Part shown: one piece after another, positions 45,573-54,643 of the stretch
How positions within the stretch are numbered: the first letter of the stretch is position 1
Layout of the letters: each line of letters begins with the position of its first letter
NCBI RefSeq assembly: GCF_014467285.1
Contig: NZ_NKHR01000010.1
Location: 62,001-126,000, forward strand
Direction of reading: 5' to 3'
DNA length: 64,000 nucleotides
Source of the DNA: Xenorhabdus sp014467285
GTDB taxonomy: Bacteria > Pseudomonadota > Gammaproteobacteria > Enterobacterales > Enterobacteriaceae
Position numbers and translations under genes: made by a program
The notes under the pieces: generated by a model
What the model saw: the letters and a program-made list of their open reading frames with translations, nothing else
The model's database searches: none
What the model was told of the DNA's origin: nothing

Positions 45573-47405
45573 ATGACGTTTTATATGCGCTATTTGATTT
45601 ACTGGATTATATTATTGCTTGCTGCCCCTGCCCTTGCAGCCGAGAACGCTATTCCAGAATCCATGAAAACTATACCTGTGCAAACTACACCTATACAAAC
45701 TACACCTGTGCAAACTACACCGGTGCAAACCATTCCAGAATCGATTTCGGGCCCTATTCCAACATCGATTAAATCATTCCCTAACTCCACGCCCAGCAAC
45801 ACCCCAGAAAATTTGTCTTACATTTCAAGCAAATTAAGACAGAATGGTTTTATCTATTGTGTTAATGGCAACCTGAATACATTTAATCCACAGTTGAGCA
45901 TCAGCGGCTTGACTGTGGATACGCTTGCAGCACAAATCTACAATCGCCTGCTGGGCGTTGATCCCCTTACCTATCGTTTAATTCCTGAGCTGGCTTCCGA
46001 CTGGGAAGTGAGAGACAATGGTGCAACTTATCGCTTTCACCTGCGCCATAATGTTGCTTTCCAAACAACGGATTGGTTTACACCAACTCGCACGATGAAT
46101 GCTGATGATGTGGTGTTCAGCTTCCGCCGCGTCTTCGATGAAACACATTATTATCATAATGTTAATGGTGGTCACTATCCCTATTTTGACAGCCTGCAAT
46201 TTGGTGATTCAGTACAGGATATTCGAAAAATCGATAAATATACCGTTGAATTTCGCCTTAAAGCACCTGATGCTTCTTTCATTTGGCATCTGGCAACATA
46301 CTATGCTCCTATCCTGTCTCAGGAATATGCTCAAAAATTGCAGCAAATAAATCAGCAGAGAGAGATTGACTGGAAACCTGTAGGAACGGGGCCATTCATG
46401 CTGGAGGATTATCAGATGGAACAATTTATCCGCCTTGTTCGTCATGATAAATATTGGAGAGGTAAGCCACGCATGGAACAGGTTGTTATAGATACCGGAG
46501 CCGGTGGTACAGGCAGAATATCAAAACTGCTCACGGGTGAATGCGATGTACTGGCCTATCCCGATGCCAACCAGTGGAATATTTTGCATGATGATCCAAA
46601 CTTGCGCCAGACATTACGTTCAGGCATGAACATCGCCTATCTTGCATTTAATACCAGCAACCCACCGTTGGATAAATTGGAGGTTCGCCAGGCGATTGCT
46701 TATGCCATCAATAACCAACGCCTGATGAAATCTATCTATTACGGTACTGCTGAAACAGCGGCGTCGATCTTACCACGTGCATCTTGGGCGTATGATAATC
46801 GTGCCGAAGTTACCGAATATGATCCTGAAAAATCCCGCAAGATGTTAGATGAATTGGGATTACATGGATTGAAGTTAACATTATGGGTGCCAACTGCGTC
46901 ACAAGCCTATAATCCAAGCCCTCTGAAAATGGCGGAACTTATTCAGGCAGATTTGGCCCAAGTCGGGATTAAAATGTCCATCCGCCCTGTCGAAGGCCGT
47001 TACCAAGAAAATCAACTGATGGACAAAACCCATGATATGACATTGGCTGGATGGTCTACGGATAGCAACGATCCCGATAGTTTTTTCCGTCCTTTACTGA
47101 GTTGTGCGGCTATCGCCTCCCAAACTAACCTAAGCCGTTGGTGTAATGCTGATTTCGATAATGCACTTCATCAGGCTTTATTAAATCAACAACTTGCTTC
47201 ACGCATCAAAAATTATCAAGTTGCACAAGAAATTCTGGCACAGCAATTACCTGTACTGCCACTGGCTTATGCGATGCGTCTGCAAATATTTCGTTATAAC
47301 ATCAAAGGCTTGGTGCTAAGCCCGTTTGGCAATAGCCCCTTTGGCAGTGTATACCGAGAACAAATAATCACCACGACTGATGAAAATAAAGAGGAAAGCA
47401 AATGA
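45573..47405 (+). CDS. sapA: SapA, periplasmic peptide-binding protein
   Basis: 610 residues, about 60 longer than E. coli SapA. Signal peptide (YLIYWIILLLAAPALA), then a Thr/Pro/Ser-rich insert (about residues 25-75) absent from E. coli SapA, then the binding-protein domain with strong identity (RQNGFIYCVNGNLNTFNPQ, GTGPFMLEDYQMEQFIRLVR, LPRASWAYDNRAEVTEYDPE, DSNDPDSFFRPLLSCAAI). SapA binds antimicrobial peptides and haem-type ligands for the SapBCDF importer. The start is uncertain (ATG at 45573 or 45585; weak ribosome binding site). Overlaps sapB by 4 bases. Confidence 0.95.
   Translation: MTFYMRYLIYWIILLLAAPALAAENAIPESMKTIPVQTTPIQTTPVQTTPVQTIPESISGPIPTSIKSFPNSTPSNTPENLSYISSKLRQNGFIYCVNGNLNTFNPQLSISGLTVDTLAAQIYNRLLGVDPLTYRLIPELASDWEVRDNGATYRFHLRHNVAFQTTDWFTPTRTMNADDVVFSFRRVFDETHYYHNVNGGHYPYFDSLQFGDSVQDIRKIDKYTVEFRLKAPDASFIWHLATYYAPILSQEYAQKLQQINQQREIDWKPVGTGPFMLEDYQMEQFIRLVRHDKYWRGKPRMEQVVIDTGAGGTGRISKLLTGECDVLAYPDANQWNILHDDPNLRQTLRSGMNIAYLAFNTSNPPLDKLEVRQAIAYAINNQRLMKSIYYGTAETAASILPRASWAYDNRAEVTEYDPEKSRKMLDELGLHGLKLTLWVPTASQAYNPSPLKMAELIQADLAQVGIKMSIRPVEGRYQENQLMDKTHDMTLAGWSTDSNDPDSFFRPLLSCAAIASQTNLSRWCNADFDNALHQALLNQQLASRIKNYQVAQEILAQQLPVLPLAYAMRLQIFRYNIKGLVLSPFGNSPFGSVYREQIITTTDENKEESK
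45675..45734 (+). repeat. 15-base tandem repeat within sapA
   Basis: Four units of about cctgtgcaaactaca (45675-45689, 45690-45704, 45705-45719, and a diverged unit 45720-45734) encode PVQTT-type pentapeptides just after the signal peptide. Copy changes would lengthen or shorten the linker without shifting the frame. Confidence 0.85.
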
Positions 47406-48367
47406 TTATTTATATCTTACGTCGTTTGCTGCTTCTGGTTGTGACGTTGTTTTTTCTTTCATTAATCAGTTTCAGCCTGATGTATTTCACACCGCACGGC
47501 CCTTTGAGCGGTGCATCACTGACAGATGCTTTCATTCACTATTTCAGTGGATTGCTCCAATGGAATTTTGGTATTTCCAGCATTAACGGGGAACGAATTA
47601 TTGAACAATTGTATGATGTTCTCCCCGCAACAATGGAACTTTGTATTCTTGCTTTTTCCATGGCTCTGTTAGTCGGTATCCCTCTGGGGATTATCGCCGG
47701 TGTCTGGCGCAATAAAAAAGTCGATGTCATTATCAGCACATTTGCTCTCTGTGGTTTTTCCATCCCGGTTTTCTGGTTAGCGCTTTTGCTGACGCTGCTC
47801 TTTTCACTTTACTTAGGGTGGCTGCCCGTTTCAGGGCGATTTGATTTGCTCTATCGGATGGAGCCCGTGACTGGTTCTGCATTGATTGATGCCTGGTTGT
47901 CGGAATCACCACATCGTAATGAGATGATCATGAGTGTTATTCTGCACATGATTCTGCCTGTCATCACGCTGGCTGTTGCTCCCACAACGGAAGTCATTCG
48001 TTTGATGCGTAATAGCACTGAGGAAATATCAACCGCAAACTATATTAAATCAGCAGCAACGCGTGGCTTATCACGGTTGACAATTATTCGCCGTCACCTG
48101 CTGCATAACGCTTTACCGCCTATTATTCCCAAACTGGGATTGCAATTTTCAACCATGCTCACATTAGCGATGGTGACAGAACAGGTATTTAACTGGCCTG
48201 GTTTAGGACGCTGGCTTATCAGTGCTATTCGCCAACAGGATTATTCAGTCATTTCAGCAGGAGTTATGGTGATAGGCACGTTAGTTATTTCAGTTAATGT
48301 GTTGACTGATATCATCGGAGCGGTGGCTAATCCTCTGAAGAATAAGGAATGGTATGCCCTTAGATAA
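47402..48367 (+). CDS. sapB: SapB, peptide ABC transporter permease
   Basis: 321 residues, BPD-type permease with six membrane helices (first: LLLLVVTLFFLSLISFSLMY) and the EAA loop near EVIRLMRNSTEEISTANYIK / AATRGLSRLTIIRRHLLHNA. Partner of SapC. It overlaps sapA (ATGA) and sapC. Confidence 0.95.
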   Translation: MIIYILRRLLLLVVTLFFLSLISFSLMYFTPHGPLSGASLTDAFIHYFSGLLQWNFGISSINGERIIEQLYDVLPATMELCILAFSMALLVGIPLGIIAGVWRNKKVDVIISTFALCGFSIPVFWLALLLTLLFSLYLGWLPVSGRFDLLYRMEPVTGSALIDAWLSESPHRNEMIMSVILHMILPVITLAVAPTTEVIRLMRNSTEEISTANYIKSAATRGLSRLTIIRRHLLHNALPPIIPKLGLQFSTMLTLAMVTEQVFNWPGLGRWLISAIRQQDYSVISAGVMVIGTLVISVNVLTDIIGAVANPLKNKEWYALR

Positions 48368-49241
48368 TTTTTACCAAGAAAAGAAAATGCCGTCGCCGTT
48401 GAAAGTTATTGGGCGGTTTTTCTATGCTGACATATTAGCGATGACGGGTTTCTATGGGGTACTGGTTTTAATTGCATTGAGTTTGTTGGGAAACCATCTC
48501 GCCCCCTATCGGCTTGATCAGCAATTTCTGGATCAACTGATGCCACCTTCATGGTCGCATCACGGTAATGTCGCCTTTTTTCTCGGAACCGATGATCTTG
48601 GTCGTGATATTTTCAGCCGCCTGCTGATTGGTACATCTTCCACATTCGGATCTGCACTGGTTGTAACCGCGGCAGCAGCCATTGTGGGACTAATCATCGG
48701 CAGCCTCGCAGGGATGACCCATGGGTTTAAGTCTGCGGTCCTGAACCATATCCTTGATACCTTACTCTCTATTCCTTCTTTATTGCTGGCGATTATTGTC
48801 GTTGCTTTCGTTGGAGCCAGTCTGCATCATGCCATGATAGCTGTCTGGCTGGCATTACTGCCAAGAATAGTGCGCACTATTTATACGGCTGTACATGACG
48901 AATTGGATAAGGAATATATTATCGCAGCACGTTTGGATGGCGCATCAAATTACCATATTCTACGCTATGCCGTTTTTCCCAATATCACTGCGGTAATCGT
49001 CACTGAGCTAACGCGCACACTTTCCATCGCCATCCTTGATATTGCAGCCTTGGGCTTCCTCGATCTTGGAGCACGGCTGCCATCACCTGAATGGGGTGCG
49101 ATGCTGGGAGATTCATTGGAATTGATCTATGCTGCGCCATGGACTGTGATGTTGCCGGGAGGCGCAATTATGCTCAGCGTTCTATTCGTTAACCTACTGG
49201 GTGACGGACTCCACCGCGCCATTAACGCAGGAGTCGAATAA
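48354..49241 (+). CDS. sapC: SapC, peptide ABC transporter permease
   Basis: 295 residues, second permease (DppC type): GTDDLGRDIFSRLLIGTSST, EAA loop KEYIIAARLDGASNYHILRY, ALGFLDLGARLPSPEWGAML. It overlaps sapB by 14 bases and shares a base with the sapD start. Confidence 0.95.
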   Translation: MPLDNFYQEKKMPSPLKVIGRFFYADILAMTGFYGVLVLIALSLLGNHLAPYRLDQQFLDQLMPPSWSHHGNVAFFLGTDDLGRDIFSRLLIGTSSTFGSALVVTAAAAIVGLIIGSLAGMTHGFKSAVLNHILDTLLSIPSLLLAIIVVAFVGASLHHAMIAVWLALLPRIVRTIYTAVHDELDKEYIIAARLDGASNYHILRYAVFPNITAVIVTELTRTLSIAILDIAALGFLDLGARLPSPEWGAMLGDSLELIYAAPWTVMLPGGAIMLSVLFVNLLGDGLHRAINAGVE

Positions 49242-50233
49242 TGCCATTGCTTGATATTCGAAACCTCACCATTGAGTTTATGACAGCAGAAGGTCCCGTC
49301 AAAGCGGTTGACCGCATGAGTATTTCACTGACAGAAGGTGAAATTCTCGGTTTGGCGGGCGAATCAGGATCAGGGAAGAGTTTGATTGCCAAAGCGATAT
49401 GTGGCGTCACAAAAGATAATCTTAAAGTCACCGCTGATCGTTTTCGTTTCAATGATATTGACTTATTGCGCCTGACACCACGGCAACGCCGTAAAGTGAT
49501 TGGTCACAATATCTCAATGATTTTTCAAGAACCGCAATCCTGTCTCGATCCATCAGAAAATGTGGGTAAGCAGCTTATTCAAGCTATTCCCGGATGGACG
49601 TTTAAAGGCCGTTGGTGGCAGAGATTTAATTGGAGAAAACGCCGTGCAATTGAACTGCTGCATCGTGTTGGTATCAAAGACCACTATGACATCATGCACA
49701 GTTATCCTTATGAATTAACGGAAGGTGAATGCCAAAAAGTGATGATTGCCATTGCTCTTGCCAATCAACCACGCTTGCTGATTGCAGATGAGCCAACCAA
49801 TGCAATGGAACCAACCACACAGGCTCAGATATTCCGTTTGCTGTCGAGCTTAAATCAGAATAACAACATGACAATTCTGTTGATCAGCCATGATCTGCAA
49901 ATGATGAGCAAACTGGTGAAACGCATCAATGTACTTTATTGCGGTCAAACAGTAGAAAGTGCTACGCCGGATGAGTTGCTGATAAGACCTTATCATCCCT
50001 ATACACAAGCGCTGATCCGTTCAATTCCTGATTTTGGCAGCCCACTGCCGCATAAGAGCCGGTTGAATACATTACCCGGAGCTATCCCGTCACTGGAGCA
50101 TCTGCCGATAGGATGCCGTTTGGGGCCACGTTGCCCCTATGCACAGAAAACCTGTATAGCGACCCCTCGGTTACGGGTGATTAAGAATCACGCATTCGCC
50201 TGCCATTTCCCTTTGAATATGGAAGAATCGTAA
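49241..50233 (+). CDS. sapD: SapD, peptide ABC transporter ATPase
   Basis: 330 residues. Walker A GESGSGKSL, Q-loop IFQEPQSCLDPSENVG, signature LTEGECQKVMIAIALANQ, which departs from LSGGQ as in E. coli SapD, and Walker B LLIADEPTNAMEP. The C-terminal oligopeptide/dipeptide domain has Cys-rich GCRLGPRCPYAQKTC. In E. coli SapD also supports Trk potassium uptake. Confidence 0.96.
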   Translation: MPLLDIRNLTIEFMTAEGPVKAVDRMSISLTEGEILGLAGESGSGKSLIAKAICGVTKDNLKVTADRFRFNDIDLLRLTPRQRRKVIGHNISMIFQEPQSCLDPSENVGKQLIQAIPGWTFKGRWWQRFNWRKRRAIELLHRVGIKDHYDIMHSYPYELTEGECQKVMIAIALANQPRLLIADEPTNAMEPTTQAQIFRLLSSLNQNNNMTILLISHDLQMMSKLVKRINVLYCGQTVESATPDELLIRPYHPYTQALIRSIPDFGSPLPHKSRLNTLPGAIPSLEHLPIGCRLGPRCPYAQKTCIATPRLRVIKNHAFACHFPLNMEES

Positions 50234-51043
50234 GTGGTTGACACATTATTGGAAGTCAAAAACCTGACTAAAACATTCCGTTATCGCACCGGGCTATTTC
50301 GCCGTCATCATCTTGACGCGGTAAAACCCGTGAGCTTTACTTTGCAATCTAAAAAAACACTGGCCATTATTGGTGCAAATGGCTCTGGCAAATCTACTTT
50401 GGCGAGGATGTTATCAGGGGTTATTGAACCGACTTCGGGTGAAATTCTGATTAACAACCATAAGCTGGCTTATGGTGATTACAGTTACCGTAGCCAGCGC
50501 ATCCGCATGATTTTTCAGGATCCCAGCACTTCATTGAATCCCCGCCAGCGCATCGGCCAGATTTTGGATATGCCATTAATCCTGAATACTGAGTTATCCC
50601 CTTCCGAACGGGAGAAACGGATCAATCAGACATTGCGCCAAGTGGGTTTATTACCAGACCACGCCAATTATTATCCACATATGCTGGCATCAGGGCAGAA
50701 ACAGCGTGTAGCTCTGGCCCGGGCTTTGATATTGCAGCCACAAATTATTGTCGCAGACGAAGCATTAGCTTCTCTTGATATGTCGATGCGCTCTCAAATC
50801 ATTAACCTGATGCTGGAATTACAAGAGAAACACGGTATTTCTTATATCTATGTCACTCAACATCTCGGTATGATGAAACATATCAGTGATCAAGTACTGG
50901 TAATGCACCAAGGCGAAGTTGTAGAGCGTGGCAATACAGCGGAGGTACTGGCTTCTCCACTGCATGATATTACACGCAAATTGATAGCCAGCCATTTTGG
51001 TGAAGCCTTGTCTGCTGAAGCATGGCGTCAGGATCTCACCTAA
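50234..51043 (+). CDS. sapF: SapF, peptide ABC transporter ATPase
   Basis: 269 residues with a GTG start directly after the sapD stop. Walker A GANGSGKSTL, Q-loop MIFQDPSTSLNPRQRIG, signature MLASGQKQRVALARAL, Walker B IIVADEALASLDMS. Last gene of sapABCDF. Confidence 0.96.
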   Translation: MVDTLLEVKNLTKTFRYRTGLFRRHHLDAVKPVSFTLQSKKTLAIIGANGSGKSTLARMLSGVIEPTSGEILINNHKLAYGDYSYRSQRIRMIFQDPSTSLNPRQRIGQILDMPLILNTELSPSEREKRINQTLRQVGLLPDHANYYPHMLASGQKQRVALARALILQPQIIVADEALASLDMSMRSQIINLMLELQEKHGISYIYVTQHLGMMKHISDQVLVMHQGEVVERGNTAEVLASPLHDITRKLIASHFGEALSAEAWRQDLT

Positions 51044-51195
51044 TATTTTCATTGGGTGCATTTTATTCACTGATCGGAACAGCGTGGGAAACTCACCACA
51101 TTTTTCTCCGGCGTGATAGAATTGTCCCCGTTTATTAACAATAAACACTATGGTCATGTTGGGTATATCATTTTGTTACTCATGACTATTAGTGT

Positions 51196-51229
51196 TTGAT
51201 CACAAAGAACTATTTTGATCACAAAGAAC
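51196..51229 (+). repeat. 15-base direct repeat in the fabI leader
   Basis: ttgatcacaaagaac occurs at 51196-51210 and again at 51215-51229, four bases apart, ending just before the fabI ribosome binding site (aagga, about 51233). Each unit holds the palindrome tgatca. It may be a duplicated operator or leader element; no known fatty-acid regulator consensus was matched. Confidence 0.7.
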
Positions 51230-51244
51230 AATAAGGATACTGCT

Positions 51245-52033
51245 ATGGGTTTCATGACCGGCAAGCGCATTCTCATTACTGGCGTCGCCAGCAAACTGTC
51301 TATCGCTTATGGGATTGCTAAGGCAATGCACGAACAAGGTGCAGAGCTGGCTTTTACCTACCAAAATGACAAGTTGAAACCTCGTGTCGAAGAATTCGCT
51401 GCATCACTGAATTCTAATATCGTTCTGCCGTGTGACGTGGCTGAAGACGAAAGTATCGATACATTGTTTGCCGAATTAGGCAAAGTATGGCCTAAATTCG
51501 ACGGATTCGTTCACTCTATCGGTTATGCTCCGGCTGACCAGCTTGATGGCGATTATGTTAATGCCGTCAGCCGTGAAGGCTTCAAAATTGCACATGACAT
51601 CAGTGCATACAGCTTCGTTGCAATAGCGAAAGCATGCCGTGAAATGCTGAATCCTAACTCAGCCCTGCTTACCTTGAGCTATCTGGGTGCAGAACGTGCA
51701 ATTCCTAACTATAACGTAATGGGTCTGGCGAAAGCCTCCCTGGAAGCCAACGTACGTTATATGGCAAATGCAATGGGTGTTGAAGGCATTCGTGTTAACG
51801 GCATCTCTGCTGGCCCAATTCGTACACTGGCAGCTTCCGGTATTAAGGATTTCCGTAAAATGCTGGCTCATTGTGAAGCAGTTACACCGATTCGCCGTAC
51901 TGTAACTACAGAAGATGTTGGTAACGCTGCTGCATTCCTGTGTTCTGATCTGGCTGGTGGTGTGACAGGTGAAATTCTGCACGTTGACGGTGGTTTCAGC
52001 ATCGCTGCTATGAACGAATTGGAATTGAAATAA
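51245..52033 (+). CDS. fabI: FabI, enoyl-ACP reductase (NADH)
   Basis: 262 residues from the ATG at 51245 (aaggatactgct upstream), the same length as E. coli FabI. SDR-fold enoyl reductase for the last step of fatty-acid elongation: VASKLSIAYGIAKAM (NAD binding), FVHSIGYAP (region contacting triclosan; Gly present), catalytic Tyr/Lys in LSYLGAERAIPNYNVMGLAK. It follows sapF as in enterobacteria. Confidence 0.98.
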   Translation: MGFMTGKRILITGVASKLSIAYGIAKAMHEQGAELAFTYQNDKLKPRVEEFAASLNSNIVLPCDVAEDESIDTLFAELGKVWPKFDGFVHSIGYAPADQLDGDYVNAVSREGFKIAHDISAYSFVAIAKACREMLNPNSALLTLSYLGAERAIPNYNVMGLAKASLEANVRYMANAMGVEGIRVNGISAGPIRTLAASGIKDFRKMLAHCEAVTPIRRTVTTEDVGNAAAFLCSDLAGGVTGEILHVDGGFSIAAMNELELK

Positions 52034-52116
52034 GCTCAATAACTGATTGTTTGTATCCTCAATAGATTTCAAGTTGTAATTAACAAGACAGCAATTTGAA
52101 AGATGAAAAGGATATT

Positions 52117-52153
52117 AAATAAGCCCAGCTTGATAATATTGCTGGGTTTATTT
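52117..52153. terminator. Terminator after fabI
   Basis: aaataagcccagc (52117-52129) is perfectly complementary to gctgggtttattt (52141-52153), with an 11-base loop and a following T-rich tail. Strong, probably bidirectional. Confidence 0.9.
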
Positions 52154-52498
52154 CTTTTCCACAGTTTGGGCGAAAATAACATCATTTCTCACCTCGTAAT
52201 AACCAGCAAAATGTCCGTCCATAATGAGCCCCAATAACTGATGAATTAAATCCTGTCTGTTCTTTATTCCCTATGCAGATGTTATTCCATTATCTTCCCC
52301 GGTTTCTGGTGTATATTCATTGACCACATGACCATTGAATACCGCATGGGGAGTTAGTACGTACTGCCGGGAAAATTACTCCTTTGTTGACGCAGCTGTT
52401 TGCTATGCAGCTTGGCTTATGAGGTTGTTTTGTCAGTAATACTCGTTGAGAAAACAACCTTTAACCTTTATATTTTTTCTGGGGATTCCTCAACCTTT
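52154..52498. other. Gap between fabI and the cupin gene
   Basis: No intact gene. On the minus strand about 52155-52260 reads as a short C-terminal scrap (LIHQLLGLIMDGHFAGYYEV, then VIFAQTVEKK and a stop) of an unidentified gene. This is the left edge of the right-hand accessory region. Confidence 0.4.
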
Positions 52499-52999
52499 TT
52501 ATGGCTCGTTTTCCCAATAATCAACGTCCTCGTTCCGAAAATTTATGGCTCTGAATTTGTTAACTCCATTTATCGTCGATTTGGCTAAATATTTATTTGA
52601 ATCAGGATATTCACATATTTCAGGACCTTCCATTGTACTTATAGAAATATAACGTAGCATTTCATCAGACGTATTGATAATTTGGTGTGGATATTTATCT
52701 CCCGGAGGAATGCAGATAACATCACCCTCTTTGATAGGGATTATGTTATCAGCGATACGGAGTGTTCCAGATCCATTCATAATAATGAACATCTCTTCCT
52801 GTGAATGATGGAAATGATACGGTACTGCGCGTTTTCCGGGAGGGACGCAGTCAACAGAAGCACCAAGCTTGCAAGCCGGAGTGCCATCGGTCAGAGAGGC
52901 TCCACGAGATGCGTAAAATGGAGAACGTTCAAAATTATCCAATTCAACTTCATTTATATTTTTGATTATAAAATTATTCTTTGGCTTCTCGTCTATCAC
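52499..52999 (-). CDS. Cupin-domain protein
   Basis: 166 residues, single-domain cupin. Motif 1 PYHFHHSQEEMFIIMNGSG provides two His and a Glu metal ligand, and motif 2 GDVICIPPGDKYPHQIIN provides the last His. The C-terminus is Trp/Asn-rich (NEDVDYWENEP). Substrate unknown; such proteins include sugar-phosphate isomerases, dioxygenases and sensors. It stands alone, co-oriented with the operon to its right but separated from it by a terminator and about 250 bases. Confidence 0.85.
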   Translation of the reverse strand: MIDEKPKNNFIIKNINEVELDNFERSPFYASRGASLTDGTPACKLGASVDCVPPGKRAVPYHFHHSQEEMFIIMNGSGTLRIADNIIPIKEGDVICIPPGDKYPHQIINTSDEMLRYISISTMEGPEICEYPDSNKYLAKSTINGVNKFRAINFRNEDVDYWENEP

Positions 53000-53142
53000 T
53001 GTTCTTTCTCTAGGTGATGGAATGTTGTTAGTTGTCTTTAACTATGTTGAAATTCGTACTGCTTCATAAATTTTTTACCTATAAATTAACGAATTAAGTA
53101 TTATGGACTGAATTTTATTTCATGAAGTACACTTTTTGTTCT

Positions 53143-53162
53143 AAAAAAGCCAGTAAAACTGG
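53143..53162 (-). terminator. Terminator of the kinase-helicase operon
   Basis: Read on the minus strand, ccagt-ttt-actgg is followed by ctttttt, a compact hairpin plus T run, about 90 bases past the stop of the coiled-coil gene. It marks the 3' end of the four-gene operon. Confidence 0.65.
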
Positions 53163-53249
53163 AGTTTGTTTTCTAAGGATATTACCGCCGATTGGGCGGC
53201 TGCTCGCCTTCCAGCCATACAGGCCGCAGTTTTAACCGATGCAAAGGTA

Positions 53250-54626
53250 TTATCCCTTACGCATCTGCGTCTTATTGCGGCTTACCACACGTTGCGGCCG
53301 GATAGTGTCAACCCGTTCCCTGACTTTCACCTTGCCACTGCCGGGGGGCAATGCCCTATCAATCGTCAGTTCTGCACCGGATTTCGCCAGATTTTCCTGT
53401 AATTGATGGTGTTGATGACACCAAATAGCATCAATATCTCTATCACGGGTGGTATCTCTTTCTTCTGAAAATGCTACGGTTCTGGCCTGAAAACGGGCAC
53501 TTTCTTCGCCACCAGCCCCAAGCTCTAAGCCATAATCCGGCGTTGACGGATGAGAAATAACCACCTGTCCGTCGACCAACCACGCATTAACCGTATTTTC
53601 ATTCACCTGATAACCTAACTCACGCAATCCTTCCAGCACAACATTGCGGCGTTCAGCTGCGATAATACGTCGTTCTATCCGGATAATCGCGTCGTTAACA
53701 AGTACCAGACGGGCTGTTATCTCCGAAAGCGAACCTTGCTGTGCCACACTATCAGCTTCACGAGCAATGGTTATTGATTCTTCATCGTCCAGACTTTCCA
53801 ACTCAGCGATTGCCACAGCCAGCTGGGTACGACGATCCTGTAGATGATGTTCCTGACGAATCTGCGCAGCCAGCTCAAAAATCAGTGAATCTGCTCTTAA
53901 TTGTCTTTGTACTTCATCTTTCAGTGATAAAATGGTTTGATACTGCGCCTGATATGGCATGAGATCCAGTTGATTATCAAGAATGCCCAGTTTGATTATC
54001 ATGGCTTCTATCTGACCGAACTGAACGACTATTTTCGGAAGTGGTGTCATTGGTGCCTGCCAGTCACGCTGTAGATCTGCACCTTGTTCAGTCAGCAGTG
54101 AGGATAATAATGCCGATTGATCTTCTGTCAGACCCGATTGCTCTTTGGCAGCCAGTTCTAACGCTCGATAAAGTAAAGCACTTTGTGGATCAGTGTCATT
54201 CTGTAATGACTGAACTGATGCGGTATTCAACGGATGATTAGTCGTCAGCTTATCTTTAAGAAGCCCGGCTAAGAGTGTCAAATTTTTGCTGCGATGATGG
54301 CGTTTTCGTGCTTCTTCGGCTTGTTCTTCCAGCAATTCCGCCTGAAGTAGTGGTATCTCATTCTGAATATCCTGCGTAAATTTCTCAATATGGCGTTGCA
54401 AGGTATCCATTTCATTCGGTGACATAGAAATGGCTCCCTGCTCCATACGAATATTTAATGCCTGAAGCTGCTGTGAGAACAATTGATTCCGTGTTTCATC
54501 TACATCGGAAAGCTTCTGACTAATATGCTGCCAGCGTTGATAAAATTGCTTTAATCTGGCATGTGCACGTCGACATGCAATAAAATATTGTTTTCTGATT
54601 TTGATCGTGTGTAGGGATGAACTCAT
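53250..54626 (-). CDS. Coiled-coil protein of the kinase-helicase operon
   Basis: 458 residues, last gene of the operon, 17 bases after the 2087-residue gene. No named domain. Residues about 1-110 and 190-330 are strongly helical and heptad-rich (RLKQFYQRWQHISQKLSDVD, LQAELLEEQAEEARKRHHRS, LVNDAIIRIERRIIAAERRN). The C-terminal 130 residues look globular (LEGLRELGYQVNENTVNAWL, HPSTPDYGLELGAGGEESAR, FQARTVAFSEERDTTRDRD), with Cys-His in DAIWCHQHHQ. Probably a structural or regulatory partner of the large helicase or AAA+ protein. It is not an obvious SMC or restriction subunit. Confidence 0.75.
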   Translation of the reverse strand: MSSSLHTIKIRKQYFIACRRAHARLKQFYQRWQHISQKLSDVDETRNQLFSQQLQALNIRMEQGAISMSPNEMDTLQRHIEKFTQDIQNEIPLLQAELLEEQAEEARKRHHRSKNLTLLAGLLKDKLTTNHPLNTASVQSLQNDTDPQSALLYRALELAAKEQSGLTEDQSALLSSLLTEQGADLQRDWQAPMTPLPKIVVQFGQIEAMIIKLGILDNQLDLMPYQAQYQTILSLKDEVQRQLRADSLIFELAAQIRQEHHLQDRRTQLAVAIAELESLDDEESITIAREADSVAQQGSLSEITARLVLVNDAIIRIERRIIAAERRNVVLEGLRELGYQVNENTVNAWLVDGQVVISHPSTPDYGLELGAGGEESARFQARTVAFSEERDTTRDRDIDAIWCHQHHQLQENLAKSGAELTIDRALPPGSGKVKVRERVDTIRPQRVVSRNKTQMRKG

Positions 54627-54643
54627 AACAATACCTATGTACC

